This document shows, one piece after another, positions 44,940-53,065 of a stretch of DNA of 64,000 nucleotides. Under the pieces are notes generated by a model, which ran no database searches, was not told where the DNA came from, and saw only the letters and a program-made list of their open reading frames with translations. The translations under genes and the position numbers were made by a program. Location of the stretch: positions 5,208,001-5,272,000 of the forward strand of contig OY969783.1 in the NCBI GenBank assembly GCA_963702995.1. Reading direction: 5' to 3'. How positions within the stretch are numbered: position 1 is the first letter of the stretch; the number at the start of each line of letters is the position of its first letter. This DNA comes from MFD04580-c1 sp963702995. Lineage in GTDB: Bacteria; Planctomycetota; Phycisphaerae; Tepidisphaerales; Tepidisphaeraceae.

Positions 44940-47900
44940 ATGGTGTCGCAAGAAACGAATTCTGATCTTCTTCGGACGAAGTTGGTCCGCTGGGGCCAGC
45001 AAGTGCATCGAATTTTCGACGGCGGCAACCTAAGCCTTTTTGCCGGTGCCGGGGTGGACCTGCCCCGTGAAACCCATATCACCGCCGAACTCCATCAATC
45101 TTCGCCGGAGGAATTCCGCCGCGAGATGAGCAGAGCCAACGCGGGCGGCTTCGTGAACATGGACGTCAATCCGGCACCTGGCAGTGCCGCCGGGCGCGAG
45201 GACGCGGAGGTATTGACGCAATGGCTGTCCGATCGAACGCGGCCGATGCTGGTTCTAGCGCCGTTCGGGTCGGGCAAGTCGGTCCTGATGTCCACGTTCG
45301 CGCTGGCGATGGCGGATCGACTGCGGCTCGCGCCGACCCACGCCGAGGAAGATCAGGCCGCGTTCGACATATTGCCGGTGCCCCTGCCGGTCCGCTTGCG
45401 CGAGTGGGTCCGCTTTCGCGCGGGCTGCCCGCAGCAGCGCAGCACCGACGCATGGCGAAGCTTCCTGCTTGAATCGATTCGCGAGTTTTCGTCCGACTCT
45501 GCGTTGGAATTGCTGACCACCAAGGAGTTCTCGCACCTGCATCACACCGGCCGGTTGGTCTTCCTGTTTGATGGACTTGACGAGTTGCCCGCCTCGGGGC
45601 CGTTCGAGACTTCGCGAGCCGACGTGCTCGCCTTATTGCGCGAGTATTCACCGCAGTTTGCGCTCACTTCGCGCGACGGCTACGAGGCCGAGCGCGACGC
45701 ACTCTTTCACCCGGCAAACCGCAACGTGCATCGAATACGCGAGCTGACGGCGCTGCAGGCACGCCAGTACATCGGACAGTTCTTTGATGGACGCCCTGCC
45801 CTCAAGAACCGAGCGCTTGACGCATTTGCTCGGCCGCGTCCCCCGATCGATCCCTACCTGCGGCGTCCGCTGTTCCTGGCCAGCTGGTGCGACCAGTTTC
45901 CGCAAGACGGGAGCACCCCGTCCGATTCGATCGAGTTACTGATGCTCGGACTATTTCGCCGGATCATCGCCCAGCGTTTGAAGGCGTTGAGCCTGGATGA
46001 ATGGGGCGAGCGGCCGGACCCAGAGGCCGCCGAAGCGTGGGCCGATCGCTTGGGGCCGGTCCTTTGTGCTTTTGCCCATCGGGAGTTTAATTCCAATCTA
46101 TCCTTGGTCCAGATCTCGCGTTTCCTCAACGAATCGTTCGGTCAGGATCCTACCTCAAGCCAGGCGGATTCGATTCGGCTGGCCTGCGGCGTGGGTTTGC
46201 TCACGCGACTGCCCAACGGAGAATTGTGGTGCCCCCGACTACCTTTGACTCAGTTTCTGGCTGGACGCGCCCTCGCCCAACTTGCCGCAGGCGCGCCCGC
46301 TGCGCAGCGTAGGTACATTCACCTGTTTCGGATCTGGACATACCGTCCGGGAGCCCACGATTGTGTCGCAAACGCATTCGAGCTGTTGGCAGCGTCGTCG
46401 TTTCGTGAACGCGCCGCAGACCTGGTGCGCTGGCTGCTCAATGTCAGCGACCACGAACCCTACCGCTCCGCGGAGCGACGCCAAGCCATTCCGAACGGCA
46501 CGTCCGACGATTTGGTGCGTCCCGCGGCATGGTTGGCCCTCGCGCTCTCATGTCGCGGCTTTCCAGAACTTGTAGAGTCGTGCGCCACCGCGTGCGCCCG
46601 ATCTCTGATCCACCTGCCATCGGCCTTTGCATTGGCACCCGCATTCATAACTGAAGCAGGGCTGCGGCACCTCGTCTCTGCCTTGGTGACGGGCACTTTT
46701 CATCCTAGTGCGGCAGAACGAACACGACTGTCGCAGTCCCGGCCGATTGAGGCAGTTGCAGCGCTGGCCCGTTCACAAGACGCTGCCGATCTGATGGATC
46801 TTTGGCTCGGTCAGCAGAGCCGATCCCGCGATGCCGCCCAACGCGAGCGGTGGCGGTATGCGATAACAGGTGCGGCGACGCGGGTGGACCCTGAACAGGC
46901 GGCACCTATCGTCGAGCGATTGATGACCCGCTGCGCAGCTTCCGAGGACGATCTTGAGCAATTTCAACTTGAGGACGCCGCCAGAAACGCTGCGGGCCGT
47001 ATCGCCGGCGATACCGTACTTCAGGTAATCGAATCCTGGATGAGTCGTCGAACAGGCATTGTCGATTCGTTTGTGCAGAGCCTCTGGTCAGGCCCCATTT
47101 GCGCGGCTGCGGGAGCCTTGAGCTTTCACGACGTCGTTGCGGCGATCGAAGATTGGTGCCGGCGATGCGCCGATTGCGGCGATCCGAAACAGACGACGGT
47201 CTGGGTGAAGATGATCGCGGCCGCAGGGGAACGTATCGACCCTAAGATCGCAGCGGAGATCACCGAACGATGGATTCAGTATCGGTGTCACGCTCGGGGT
47301 CCCGAATCACTGGCGGCGTGGGCGGTGGCGATCGAGGCTTCCGCCAAGCACATCGAACGCAAGGCGTCGGGCACGGCGGTTTTGCGGTGGCTCGAATGCT
47401 GCGAGGCGAGCGGCAACGAGAATGAGCGATCCTCTTGGCGAATTGCCATCAATGAGGTAATGAAACACCTCGACCCCGCCGCTGTCGAAGCGGTCGTCAT
47501 GGGGTTGGCCACGTCGTACGATGAAGTCTGCGATGAAGCGCACCGTTCGCGCTTGGCAATCGCGGCAGAATACGCCGGGGCGCAGGTGCCTGAGGCGGAG
47601 GCCGAACGAGTGGTGGGTAGTTGGAGCGTCCTGTTCCATGAACGGTTGGGGACGGCTCAGTCCGAATTGTGGCGTCACGCTGCCCTTGGCGCCGCGAGGC
47701 GCTTGCCGGAGCACCGAGCCGCAGTCTTCATCGAAGCGTGTCTTGACCGATTCGACCCCAACGAACATCCAGAAGTACGAAGCATGCTGCGCGAAGCGAT
47801 TATGGCCGCGTCGCGCCGGGTCGACGAACAATCCTCCAGAAGGATTTTTGACCGGCTCGTTCGCGAAGTTGACAACCGCGAAGACGGGTCGGACCGAAAG

Positions 47901-48719
47901 TGCTTGCTCTTGGCCGCCCAGACTGTTGCCGAGCGTATCGACGGACGTTCTGCCGCCTTCATCGTCGAGTTTTACATGAGTAGAGGTGTTGAATGGCGCG
48001 GCGTCGTGCCGTCGAGCCTGTTGGTTGCAGCTCGGGTGCCAGAGGCGTTGGCGACACAGACGATCGAGAGGTGGATGGCGCTCCACGGTCGGACCGCCGA
48101 TAAAGACCTTCGATCGCTCTGGACCTTTGCCATCGAGACGGTTGGCGCACAAGCGCGGTCCCTGCATCGATTGACCGCAGTCATCGACCTCCTGCTGCAA
48201 AGGGGATGGCGACGGCTTGCCGTCGAGATCGCAGTGAAGGTCGACGCGGCGGTGCTTTGGGTGCAGCCGCAATCTAATTCCCAACAACAAGGCGAGCCGG
48301 ACTCATTACAGTTGGCGGTCCGCTTGCGGGACGACGATGGGGTCGTGCTCGACCCCAACCTGATCTTGGCAACCCCTGGCCTCCGTGAGCTCATCCAGCA
48401 ACCGTTCACCCTTCCCGAGGCATATACGCCGCAGCAGCAATACCAGCGACTCAAGGCGGCTATCCGCGCCCTACGGCCTGAGTTGACGGGCTTTCCCGAC
48501 GGGAAGACGGAGCCGGACCAGAAGAACCGCAACAACTGGCTGAAGTTCTTCCGCGATCAGCTCGACCCGCAGGCCGACCGCTTTCAGTCCGAACCGAACA
48601 AGCCCTGGCTTGTCAGGCGAACGGCGTTCGACGAGCAGCTCGCTGACGAGTCGATTCTCAATGAGTTCATTCGCACCCGCGACACGCTGAAAAAACGCCC
48701 GCCGAGAAAAAATCCGTGA
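44940..48719 (+). CDS. STAND/NACHT-type NTPase with C-terminal helical repeats, candidate defence protein
   Basis: 1259 residues from ATG 44940 (GAAGG about 6 bp upstream; 44901 is the alternative). Residues about 110-114 are a Walker A (LAPFGSGKSVLM), and about 206-216 a Walker B (LVFLFDGLDEL) of NACHT type. The sensor (FALTSRDGYE) and winged-helix-like region follow to about 450. From about 600 to 1130, repeated helical units of 40-45 residues with conserved W/R/E positions (ERWIQYRC, LRWLECCE, IERWMALH) form a solenoid, the usual target-sensing part. The short N-terminus (residues 1-95) has LFAGAGVDLP, recalling the start of SIR2 domains, but is far too short for one. A cytoplasmic, phage-sensing or regulatory role is inferred from architecture and setting. 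Confidence 0.8.
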   Translation: MVSQETNSDLLRTKLVRWGQQVHRIFDGGNLSLFAGAGVDLPRETHITAELHQSSPEEFRREMSRANAGGFVNMDVNPAPGSAAGREDAEVLTQWLSDRTRPMLVLAPFGSGKSVLMSTFALAMADRLRLAPTHAEEDQAAFDILPVPLPVRLREWVRFRAGCPQQRSTDAWRSFLLESIREFSSDSALELLTTKEFSHLHHTGRLVFLFDGLDELPASGPFETSRADVLALLREYSPQFALTSRDGYEAERDALFHPANRNVHRIRELTALQARQYIGQFFDGRPALKNRALDAFARPRPPIDPYLRRPLFLASWCDQFPQDGSTPSDSIELLMLGLFRRIIAQRLKALSLDEWGERPDPEAAEAWADRLGPVLCAFAHREFNSNLSLVQISRFLNESFGQDPTSSQADSIRLACGVGLLTRLPNGELWCPRLPLTQFLAGRALAQLAAGAPAAQRRYIHLFRIWTYRPGAHDCVANAFELLAASSFRERAADLVRWLLNVSDHEPYRSAERRQAIPNGTSDDLVRPAAWLALALSCRGFPELVESCATACARSLIHLPSAFALAPAFITEAGLRHLVSALVTGTFHPSAAERTRLSQSRPIEAVAALARSQDAADLMDLWLGQQSRSRDAAQRERWRYAITGAATRVDPEQAAPIVERLMTRCAASEDDLEQFQLEDAARNAAGRIAGDTVLQVIESWMSRRTGIVDSFVQSLWSGPICAAAGALSFHDVVAAIEDWCRRCADCGDPKQTTVWVKMIAAAGERIDPKIAAEITERWIQYRCHARGPESLAAWAVAIEASAKHIERKASGTAVLRWLECCEASGNENERSSWRIAINEVMKHLDPAAVEAVVMGLATSYDEVCDEAHRSRLAIAAEYAGAQVPEAEAERVVGSWSVLFHERLGTAQSELWRHAALGAARRLPEHRAAVFIEACLDRFDPNEHPEVRSMLREAIMAASRRVDEQSSRRIFDRLVREVDNREDGSDRKCLLLAAQTVAERIDGRSAAFIVEFYMSRGVEWRGVVPSSLLVAARVPEALATQTIERWMALHGRTADKDLRSLWTFAIETVGAQARSLHRLTAVIDLLLQRGWRRLAVEIAVKVDAAVLWVQPQSNSQQQGEPDSLQLAVRLRDDDGVVLDPNLILATPGLRELIQQPFTLPEAYTPQQQYQRLKAAIRALRPELTGFPDGKTEPDQKNRNNWLKFFRDQLDPQADRFQSEPNKPWLVRRTAFDEQLADESILNEFIRTRDTLKKRPPRKNP

Positions 48720-48939
48720 TTCTGCCGATTTTTCTCTTGGTCGAGACCCTTCGTATTAGCCTTCCCCGCACCCTCTATTTGACACTCACCGGTCGCTGAC
48801 CATCTCCGTTTTCAATAGCGGAAAGGCGGTTTCCTGGCTGACACCCTCCATTGAATGACGTGCTTTATTTGGTGTGCCTGTCCGAGACACCTCGGATCGG
48901 TCCTGCCTGAAAGCGGACCGCCCTTTACTTCGAGGTCCA

Positions 48940-49671
48940 ATGGCAGACCACACGAATCCCCGGCGCGTCCCTTGCGAAATCGTCACCCACCATCCGGCGC
49001 TCAAGCCCGACGCCGAAGAATTCCAGAGGACGCGGGACGAGTTCGAGGAGGCGCATTTCCCCGAGCCTGAGAAGCTCGACGCCTATGTGCGCGAAGTCCA
49101 GAAGTGCTACGTCGAGTCCCGTGCTGCGGGCATGATTCGCGCCATCACGGGAATTATGCTCGACATGAAGGGCAACCGGACGAATGTCGCCGACGAGCTT
49201 TTCATCGACCCCACCGCGATCAGCGTGGCCGCAATCCACGGCGATCTTGGGGGACGGCCGCTGGGCAACATGTTTGGCGACCCGACAGCACTGGCTCTGC
49301 TGGTTCAGCGACACCCGATTGTCAGGCGGCAAATGGGTCGGGCGGGCTTCATTGCAGCGGCGGAACTCACGGCCAAGCTCATCGGTCGCTCCGTCGCTGC
49401 CGACGTGCGGTTGCACGAGGTCCACTACGAGATGCTGTGCCGCATCCTGGTGGGTGAGCCGTTGGAGAGCCTCGCCTTCGCCAAGGTGGTACCCGATTGG
49501 TACAAGCGGGAGCAGCGGGCCGAGATGAGCGTCCTCTTCACCCGGCTGATCGACCCCGCTCAGGCCACGCAGCACGTTGACGCCTTACGTCGGACATGGA
49601 ACAGCATCTTTGTTTACGTCTGGAGCACCGTAGAAGGCCTAGGAAGTGAAGACCTCTGGGCCGCGAGCTGA
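48940..49671 (+). CDS. 243-residue protein of unknown function downstream of the NTPase
   Basis: ATG 48940 has GAGG about 8 bp upstream. The product is soluble, mainly alpha-helical, with no signal or membrane segment. MIRAITGIMLDMKGNRTNVADELFIDPTAISVA has a helix-turn-helix-like spacing; MGRAGFIAAAELTAKLIGRS and WYKREQRAEMSVLFTRLID are further amphipathic helices. I do not recognise a family. It follows the NTPase by 220 bp on the same strand, possibly a second component of the same module or an independent regulator. Confidence 0.6.
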   Translation: MADHTNPRRVPCEIVTHHPALKPDAEEFQRTRDEFEEAHFPEPEKLDAYVREVQKCYVESRAAGMIRAITGIMLDMKGNRTNVADELFIDPTAISVAAIHGDLGGRPLGNMFGDPTALALLVQRHPIVRRQMGRAGFIAAAELTAKLIGRSVAADVRLHEVHYEMLCRILVGEPLESLAFAKVVPDWYKREQRAEMSVLFTRLIDPAQATQHVDALRRTWNSIFVYVWSTVEGLGSEDLWAAS

Positions 49672-49768
49672 CCGGAGTGTATTGGTGGTGGGAGGGTGCC
49701 GATCGTCGCGGAGGATTCGGCACCCTCTCAGCCGCCTATCGAAAATCGAAGTTCGACCGACCAACGAC

Positions 49769-50179
49769 TCAACTGAGGTCGACTTGAACGTCCTTCAGTT
49801 TCGAGAGCGCCGAGTCGAATGAGGCGACGGCCATATCGTCGGCCACGGCGGTCGCAGCGATGGTGCAATCCACGAAATGGAGCTTACCCGTCGCGTACCG
49901 GATCAGCGCGTCGAGATGTACCGGCAGATGAGCAATCTCGACGCCGGGACTCGCGATCAACGCGCCAAGCACCCGGCCGATTTCGTCCCGCGGATGTTTG
50001 TAAAACGACTCCAGCACAAAGACGCATTCGGCGAGAACCGATGGAAGTACGACGAGCGTCAATTCGCCCCGGTCGCAGGCGGCGAACAAACGGGCGGCCA
50101 CGGCCGCGTGCTTGGCGTAGTCCTGCGTCAAGTGTCGAACGATCAGATTCGTGTCCACCAGTCGTCGGCTGCTCATCAA
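49769..50179 (-). CDS. PIN-domain toxin (VapC-type)
   Basis: 136 residues. PIN nuclease acidic residues are visible: Asp in LVDTNLIVRHL, Glu in SVLAECVFVLESF, Asp in HFVDCTIAATA and Asp in VASFDSALSKL. VapC toxins cleave tRNA or rRNA with Mg2+. The start codon overlaps the stop of the antitoxin gene (ATGA at 50176-50179), so the pair is translationally coupled. Confidence 0.92.
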   Translation of the reverse strand: MMSSRRLVDTNLIVRHLTQDYAKHAAVAARLFAACDRGELTLVVLPSVLAECVFVLESFYKHPRDEIGRVLGALIASPGVEIAHLPVHLDALIRYATGKLHFVDCTIAATAVADDMAVASFDSALSKLKDVQVDLS

Positions 50180-50418
50180 CGCTCCGTGCGGCGCGCCGCC
50201 TTTGCGGCCGCGTCGCGAATCTGATCGAAGCTCATCCCTTTCCCCTTGCCGCTCGCCAGCGCTCCCTTGAGGGAGTTCGTCCCCGGATGCACACGAATGG
50301 TCGCATGGTCGCCTTGCACTTCGTATTCCAGCCTGTCACCCGGCCGGATGTTCAGCGCCTCGCGAATCTCGCCGGGGATCGTCGTCTGGCCTTTGCTGGT
50401 GACTGTCGAATGCCGCAT
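50176..50418 (-). CDS. AbrB/MazE-type antitoxin
   Basis: 80 residues with the SpoVT/AbrB swapped-hairpin DNA-binding pattern: STVTSKGQTTIPGEIREAL and RPGDRLEYEVQGD. The C-terminal tail (FDQIRDAAAKAARRTER) is the likely toxin-binding part. It should repress its own promoter; three 9-bp direct repeats with an exact 18-bp period lie just upstream (50425-50469). Confidence 0.92.
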   Translation of the reverse strand: MRHSTVTSKGQTTIPGEIREALNIRPGDRLEYEVQGDHATIRVHPGTNSLKGALASGKGKGMSFDQIRDAAAKAARRTER

Positions 50419-50424
50419 TGGAGT

Positions 50425-50469
50425 ATTCCTTACTTCTGTCAGATTCCTTACTCATTCATTTTGCCTTAC
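50425..50469 (-). promoter_or_regulatory. Operator of the AbrB-type/PIN toxin-antitoxin pair: three phased repeats
   Basis: On the minus strand GTAAGGAAT occurs at 50433-50425 and at 50451-50443, and the variant GTAAGGCAA at 50469-50461. The period is exactly 18 bp, under two helical turns, and the first copy is 7 bp before the antitoxin start codon. This is the position expected for autoregulation by the AbrB-type antitoxin. Confidence 0.75.
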
Positions 50470-50574
50470 ATTTTCTCGGTTGGCAAGCATGAACTCTCGT
50501 GTGACTGCCGATCTACCCCGGATAGACGACTCAACGAGCGCCGATATGAAATGCCGGGTGCCTGTCCGGGGATG

Positions 50575-50820
50575 TCAGTTCTTACGAGTCAAGACGCGCG
50601 TCGCCGCTTCGTGCCCGACCGATTTCCCGCGCTTCTCGGCAGCTTTCGCCCTCGCAGCCCAATAGACATCTTCGAGCTTCTGAAAATGCTCATACTCCTC
50701 CGCCGACATCATCACCGCAACGCGTTTGCCCGCCTCGCAAATGCCAATCGGCTCTACCTTTACCAGTTCAAGACACTCATCGAATTGATCGCACATATCC
50801 CGTGCGGTAACCTCACGCAT
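50575..50820 (-). CDS. Phd/YefM-family antitoxin (no partner toxin adjacent)
   Basis: 81 residues from ATG 50820. MREVTARDMCDQFDECLELVK and ICEAGKRVAVMMSAEEYEHFQ match the Phd/YefM beta-strand-helix pattern that both represses its promoter and wraps a toxin. A toxin gene should follow, but 50575 is followed by about 155 bp without a gene before the next antitoxin. It overlaps the preceding 64-residue gene by 8 bp. It could neutralise a toxin encoded elsewhere, or be a remnant. Confidence 0.8.
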   Translation of the reverse strand: MREVTARDMCDQFDECLELVKVEPIGICEAGKRVAVMMSAEEYEHFQKLEDVYWAARAKAAEKRGKSVGHEAATRVLTRKN

Positions 50821-51007
50821 CCCCTGCTCCAGGCTTACCTTCGTTCGCCTTGGCAATCCGCATGAGACGACGTTTCTCCGCCACATATGCCATTACCGCC
50901 TCTTCCACCACTTCCCTCAGTTCCATGCCTCGTGCTTCAGCAATCGCGGTCAGAATCCTTGCGTCGCCGCGCTCAAGTTCAACCTCTACGCTTATTCTAT
51001 AATCCAT
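50813..51007 (-). CDS. 64-residue helical protein, possibly RHH-type
   Basis: Sequence MDYRISVEVELERGDARILT, then AIAEARGMELREVVEEAVMAYVAEKRRLM. The N-terminal strand followed by two helices suggests a ribbon-helix-helix-like or similar small regulator. It is translated in an operon between a PIN toxin and a Phd-like antitoxin; 25 bp separate it from the toxin stop codon. No exact family recognised. Confidence 0.65.
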   Translation of the reverse strand: MDYRISVEVELERGDARILTAIAEARGMELREVVEEAVMAYVAEKRRLMRIAKANEGKPGAGDA

Positions 51008-51032
51008 GTGCTTTCCCCAAATCCGTTCGCTT

Positions 51033-51476
51033 TCAGTTCCGCAAGGGCGTCATCGCCGCGTATTCCGGCAGCATGATGACCTGAATCCCTGCTTTCACCC
51101 CGCGTTTGTGCATCTTGTCATCGGCCGTCACGACAGGTACACCGTGCAGTTGTGCCAAGGTGAGGTAGAAACAGTCGGGAAATCCATGCTTAATCTGAAA
51201 GGACAGGTCCACAGCCGCTTGCCAAAGTTCCTCATCCGGAGTGAGGCACACACTCTCCAGCTTAATCGCCAGTTCCAACTTGTCGCGTGCGGCGCGTGCG
51301 TCCTTCGCCGTAATCACACCTTCGAGGAAGTTCCGCATGAGCCCAGAAGTCACTTCGAGCCGAATCAAAGATGGAGCGACGATTGTCGATCCGCTCTCAA
51401 GAAGTGCCATTGCTTCCCGAGTCAGCGGCTCGCGTAAGAACCACTTCATGGCAACACTTGCATCCACGACGATCAT
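51033..51476 (-). CDS. PIN-domain toxin (FitB/VapC-type)
   Basis: 147 residues. MIVVDASVAMKWFLREP opens the PIN fold (first Asp), LIRLEVTSGLMRN has the Glu, HGFPDCFYLTLAQ the second Asp, and VVTADDKMHKR the last acidic pair. The start codon overlaps the FitA-like stop by four bases (ATGA). The partner of the FitA-type antitoxin, hence a probable endoribonuclease. Confidence 0.92.
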   Translation of the reverse strand: MIVVDASVAMKWFLREPLTREAMALLESGSTIVAPSLIRLEVTSGLMRNFLEGVITAKDARAARDKLELAIKLESVCLTPDEELWQAAVDLSFQIKHGFPDCFYLTLAQLHGVPVVTADDKMHKRGVKAGIQVIMLPEYAAMTPLRN

Positions 51477-51715
51477 AGACCGCCATCACGCATAGCTCGT
51501 ATCATAGGTGTCGAGTCCGGCAGCTCGCCATGTTCCGCGTACATCTCCTCGTGGAGTTGCCTCAACGATGCAATCAATTCTCGTTTCGGCCGAAGCGCTT
51601 CCTCCGTCAGCAGTTCTCGCAGCTCGCCTTCAAGGCTATGACCATTCCGCTTTGCGCGGCGTTTCAGCGAGAGGATGACCTTTTCGTCCAGATTGCGTAC
51701 ACGAACTTCTTTCAT
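51473..51715 (-). CDS. FitA-like RHH antitoxin
   Basis: 80 residues from ATG 51715. MKEVRVRNLDEKVILSLKRRAKRNGHSLEGELRELL is the FitA-type ribbon-helix-helix pattern (VRNLDExVxxxLKxRAxRxGRSLExExRxIL). The C-terminal part (LRQLHEEMYAEHGELPDS) should bind the toxin. A TTGCGC-17 bp-CATAAT promoter-like pair lies upstream, overlapping the shared ATAATTCT motif. First gene of a four-gene operon. Confidence 0.88.
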   Translation of the reverse strand: MKEVRVRNLDEKVILSLKRRAKRNGHSLEGELRELLTEEALRPKRELIASLRQLHEEMYAEHGELPDSTPMIRAMRDGGL

Positions 51716-51740
51716 GGCTTTCTCCGTCTCATGGTTACTT

Positions 51741-51778
51741 CGTAGAATTATGGCACGGGTAGCACAATAGCGCAAGTA
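51741..51778 (-). promoter_or_regulatory. Promoter of the FitA-like operon
   Basis: Minus strand: TTGCGC (about 51777-51772), a 17-bp gap, and CATAAT (51754-51749) followed by TCTACG. The ATAATTCT core is shared with the recombinase and parB-like upstream regions. It lies about 26 bp before the start codon. Confidence 0.6.
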
Positions 51779-51873
51779 TGTTGTTATGATCCCATACTCT
51801 CGATGTGTTCCCATCTCTGTGTTAGTGATAAATAACATCCTTTGTTAGCACCGACTTGACCGATTCGCCGAAC

Positions 51874-51891
51874 TGTGTCAGTCATGACACA
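51874..51891. promoter_or_regulatory. Palindrome overlapping the tyrosine recombinase start
   Basis: TGTGTCA-GTCA-TGACACA, seven-base perfect arms around four bases, with its last base being the A of the ATG start codon. No Shine-Dalgarno sequence precedes the start. It could be an operator or an mRNA hairpin that limits recombinase production. Confidence 0.5.
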
Positions 51892-52907
51892 TGACAGATA
51901 CAATCTGCACGATCGAAGACGAAAAGGCTGGCAACGGGGAAATGTCCCGCGCCGTCGCATTGACCTCCCTCTATTCCCCCTCATTGAAACCTCCGTTGGT
52001 CATTGCCGACGCGGGACCGGCTGCGTTGACAGCTTGGGACGATTTCTTCGCCGCGACGATCCAAAATCGCCACACGCGCGCAGCGTACGCTCACGCGTTG
52101 AAGAGCTTCTTTCGGTGGCTCGCACCGCACGCGGTGCCCATCGAGCGCGTGACGCCGGGCATGGTCGGCCGATACTTCAGCGAACATGGCGGCAGCATCC
52201 CAACGCGCAAATTGCATCTGGCCGCGTTACGCGCGTTTTTTGATTTGCTCTGTATCCGCCACCTCGTCATCTTAAACCCGGCGGCCTCCGTCCGTGGTGA
52301 GCGATATCAGGCGGTCGAGGGCAAAACCCCCGAAATCAGCATCGATCAGGCCCGAACATTGCTCGCGTCACTGAATACCACGACCGCCGTAGGGCTTCGT
52401 GATCGCGCCATTATTGCGATTCTGATTTACACTGCCGCACGCGCCGGGGCGATCGCGAAGTTGAAGGTTCGCCACTTCGTCAACGACGGCACGCAGTGGA
52501 CGCTACGCTTTGCGGAAAAGGGTGGAAAATCGCGCGAGATTCCGGTCAGGCATGATCTTCAGCAGTCTATTCTCGCGTACACAGAAGCCGCCAATATTGT
52601 GGCGACCGACCGTGACCTGCCGCTGTTCCGCTCGGCAGAGCGCCGAACCGGGCGTCTCACCGCCAACGGTGTCACAAACATCGACGTCTGCCGCATCGTA
52701 AAACGCCGCCTCGCAGATGCGGGGCTACCGCCGCAGTTTTCTCCCCATTCATTTCGCGTAACAACAATCACCGATTTGCTTACCCAAGGCGTCCCGCTGG
52801 AAGACGTGCAATATCTAGCCGGTCACGCCGATAGCAGGACTACCGCGCTTTACGACCGTCGGCAAAAACGTGTGACGCGCAACGTGGTTGAGCGGATCTC
52901 AATCTAA
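51891..52907 (+). CDS. Tyrosine recombinase (XerC/D-like integrase)
   Basis: 338 residues. The N-terminal SAM-like core-binding domain (NRHTRAAYAHALKSFFRWLA) leads to the catalytic domain with Arg184 (TAARAGAIAKLKV), Lys in the GGKSREIPV hairpin, His286-x-x-Arg289 (HSFR), His312 (LAGHADS) and nucleophile Tyr321 (TTALYDRR). The set is complete, so it should be active. It faces away from the toxin-antitoxin operon. It may act in dimer resolution, or belong to a second integrated unit nested in the island. Confidence 0.93.
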   Translation: MTDTICTIEDEKAGNGEMSRAVALTSLYSPSLKPPLVIADAGPAALTAWDDFFAATIQNRHTRAAYAHALKSFFRWLAPHAVPIERVTPGMVGRYFSEHGGSIPTRKLHLAALRAFFDLLCIRHLVILNPAASVRGERYQAVEGKTPEISIDQARTLLASLNTTTAVGLRDRAIIAILIYTAARAGAIAKLKVRHFVNDGTQWTLRFAEKGGKSREIPVRHDLQQSILAYTEAANIVATDRDLPLFRSAERRTGRLTANGVTNIDVCRIVKRRLADAGLPPQFSPHSFRVTTITDLLTQGVPLEDVQYLAGHADSRTTALYDRRQKRVTRNVVERISI

Positions 52908-53065
52908 GCTTGGCGACACCGGTGCGTTGAGCCACAACTTTCATTGCGCTAACAAGCTAAAGGCTGTCCGCTTGGTACGGGCGGATCATCCGGATTCGGT
53001 TTCGCAATGCCGGAGTGAACCGCTCGGCATCGGAAGCACTGGCTAAATACCCAACGCTTCCCATC

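Noticed and set aside
44940..45230. Complete SIR2 effector domain in the NTPase
   Set aside because: Only a GAGV segment is present; the about 200 residues and catalytic His of a SIR2 domain are missing.
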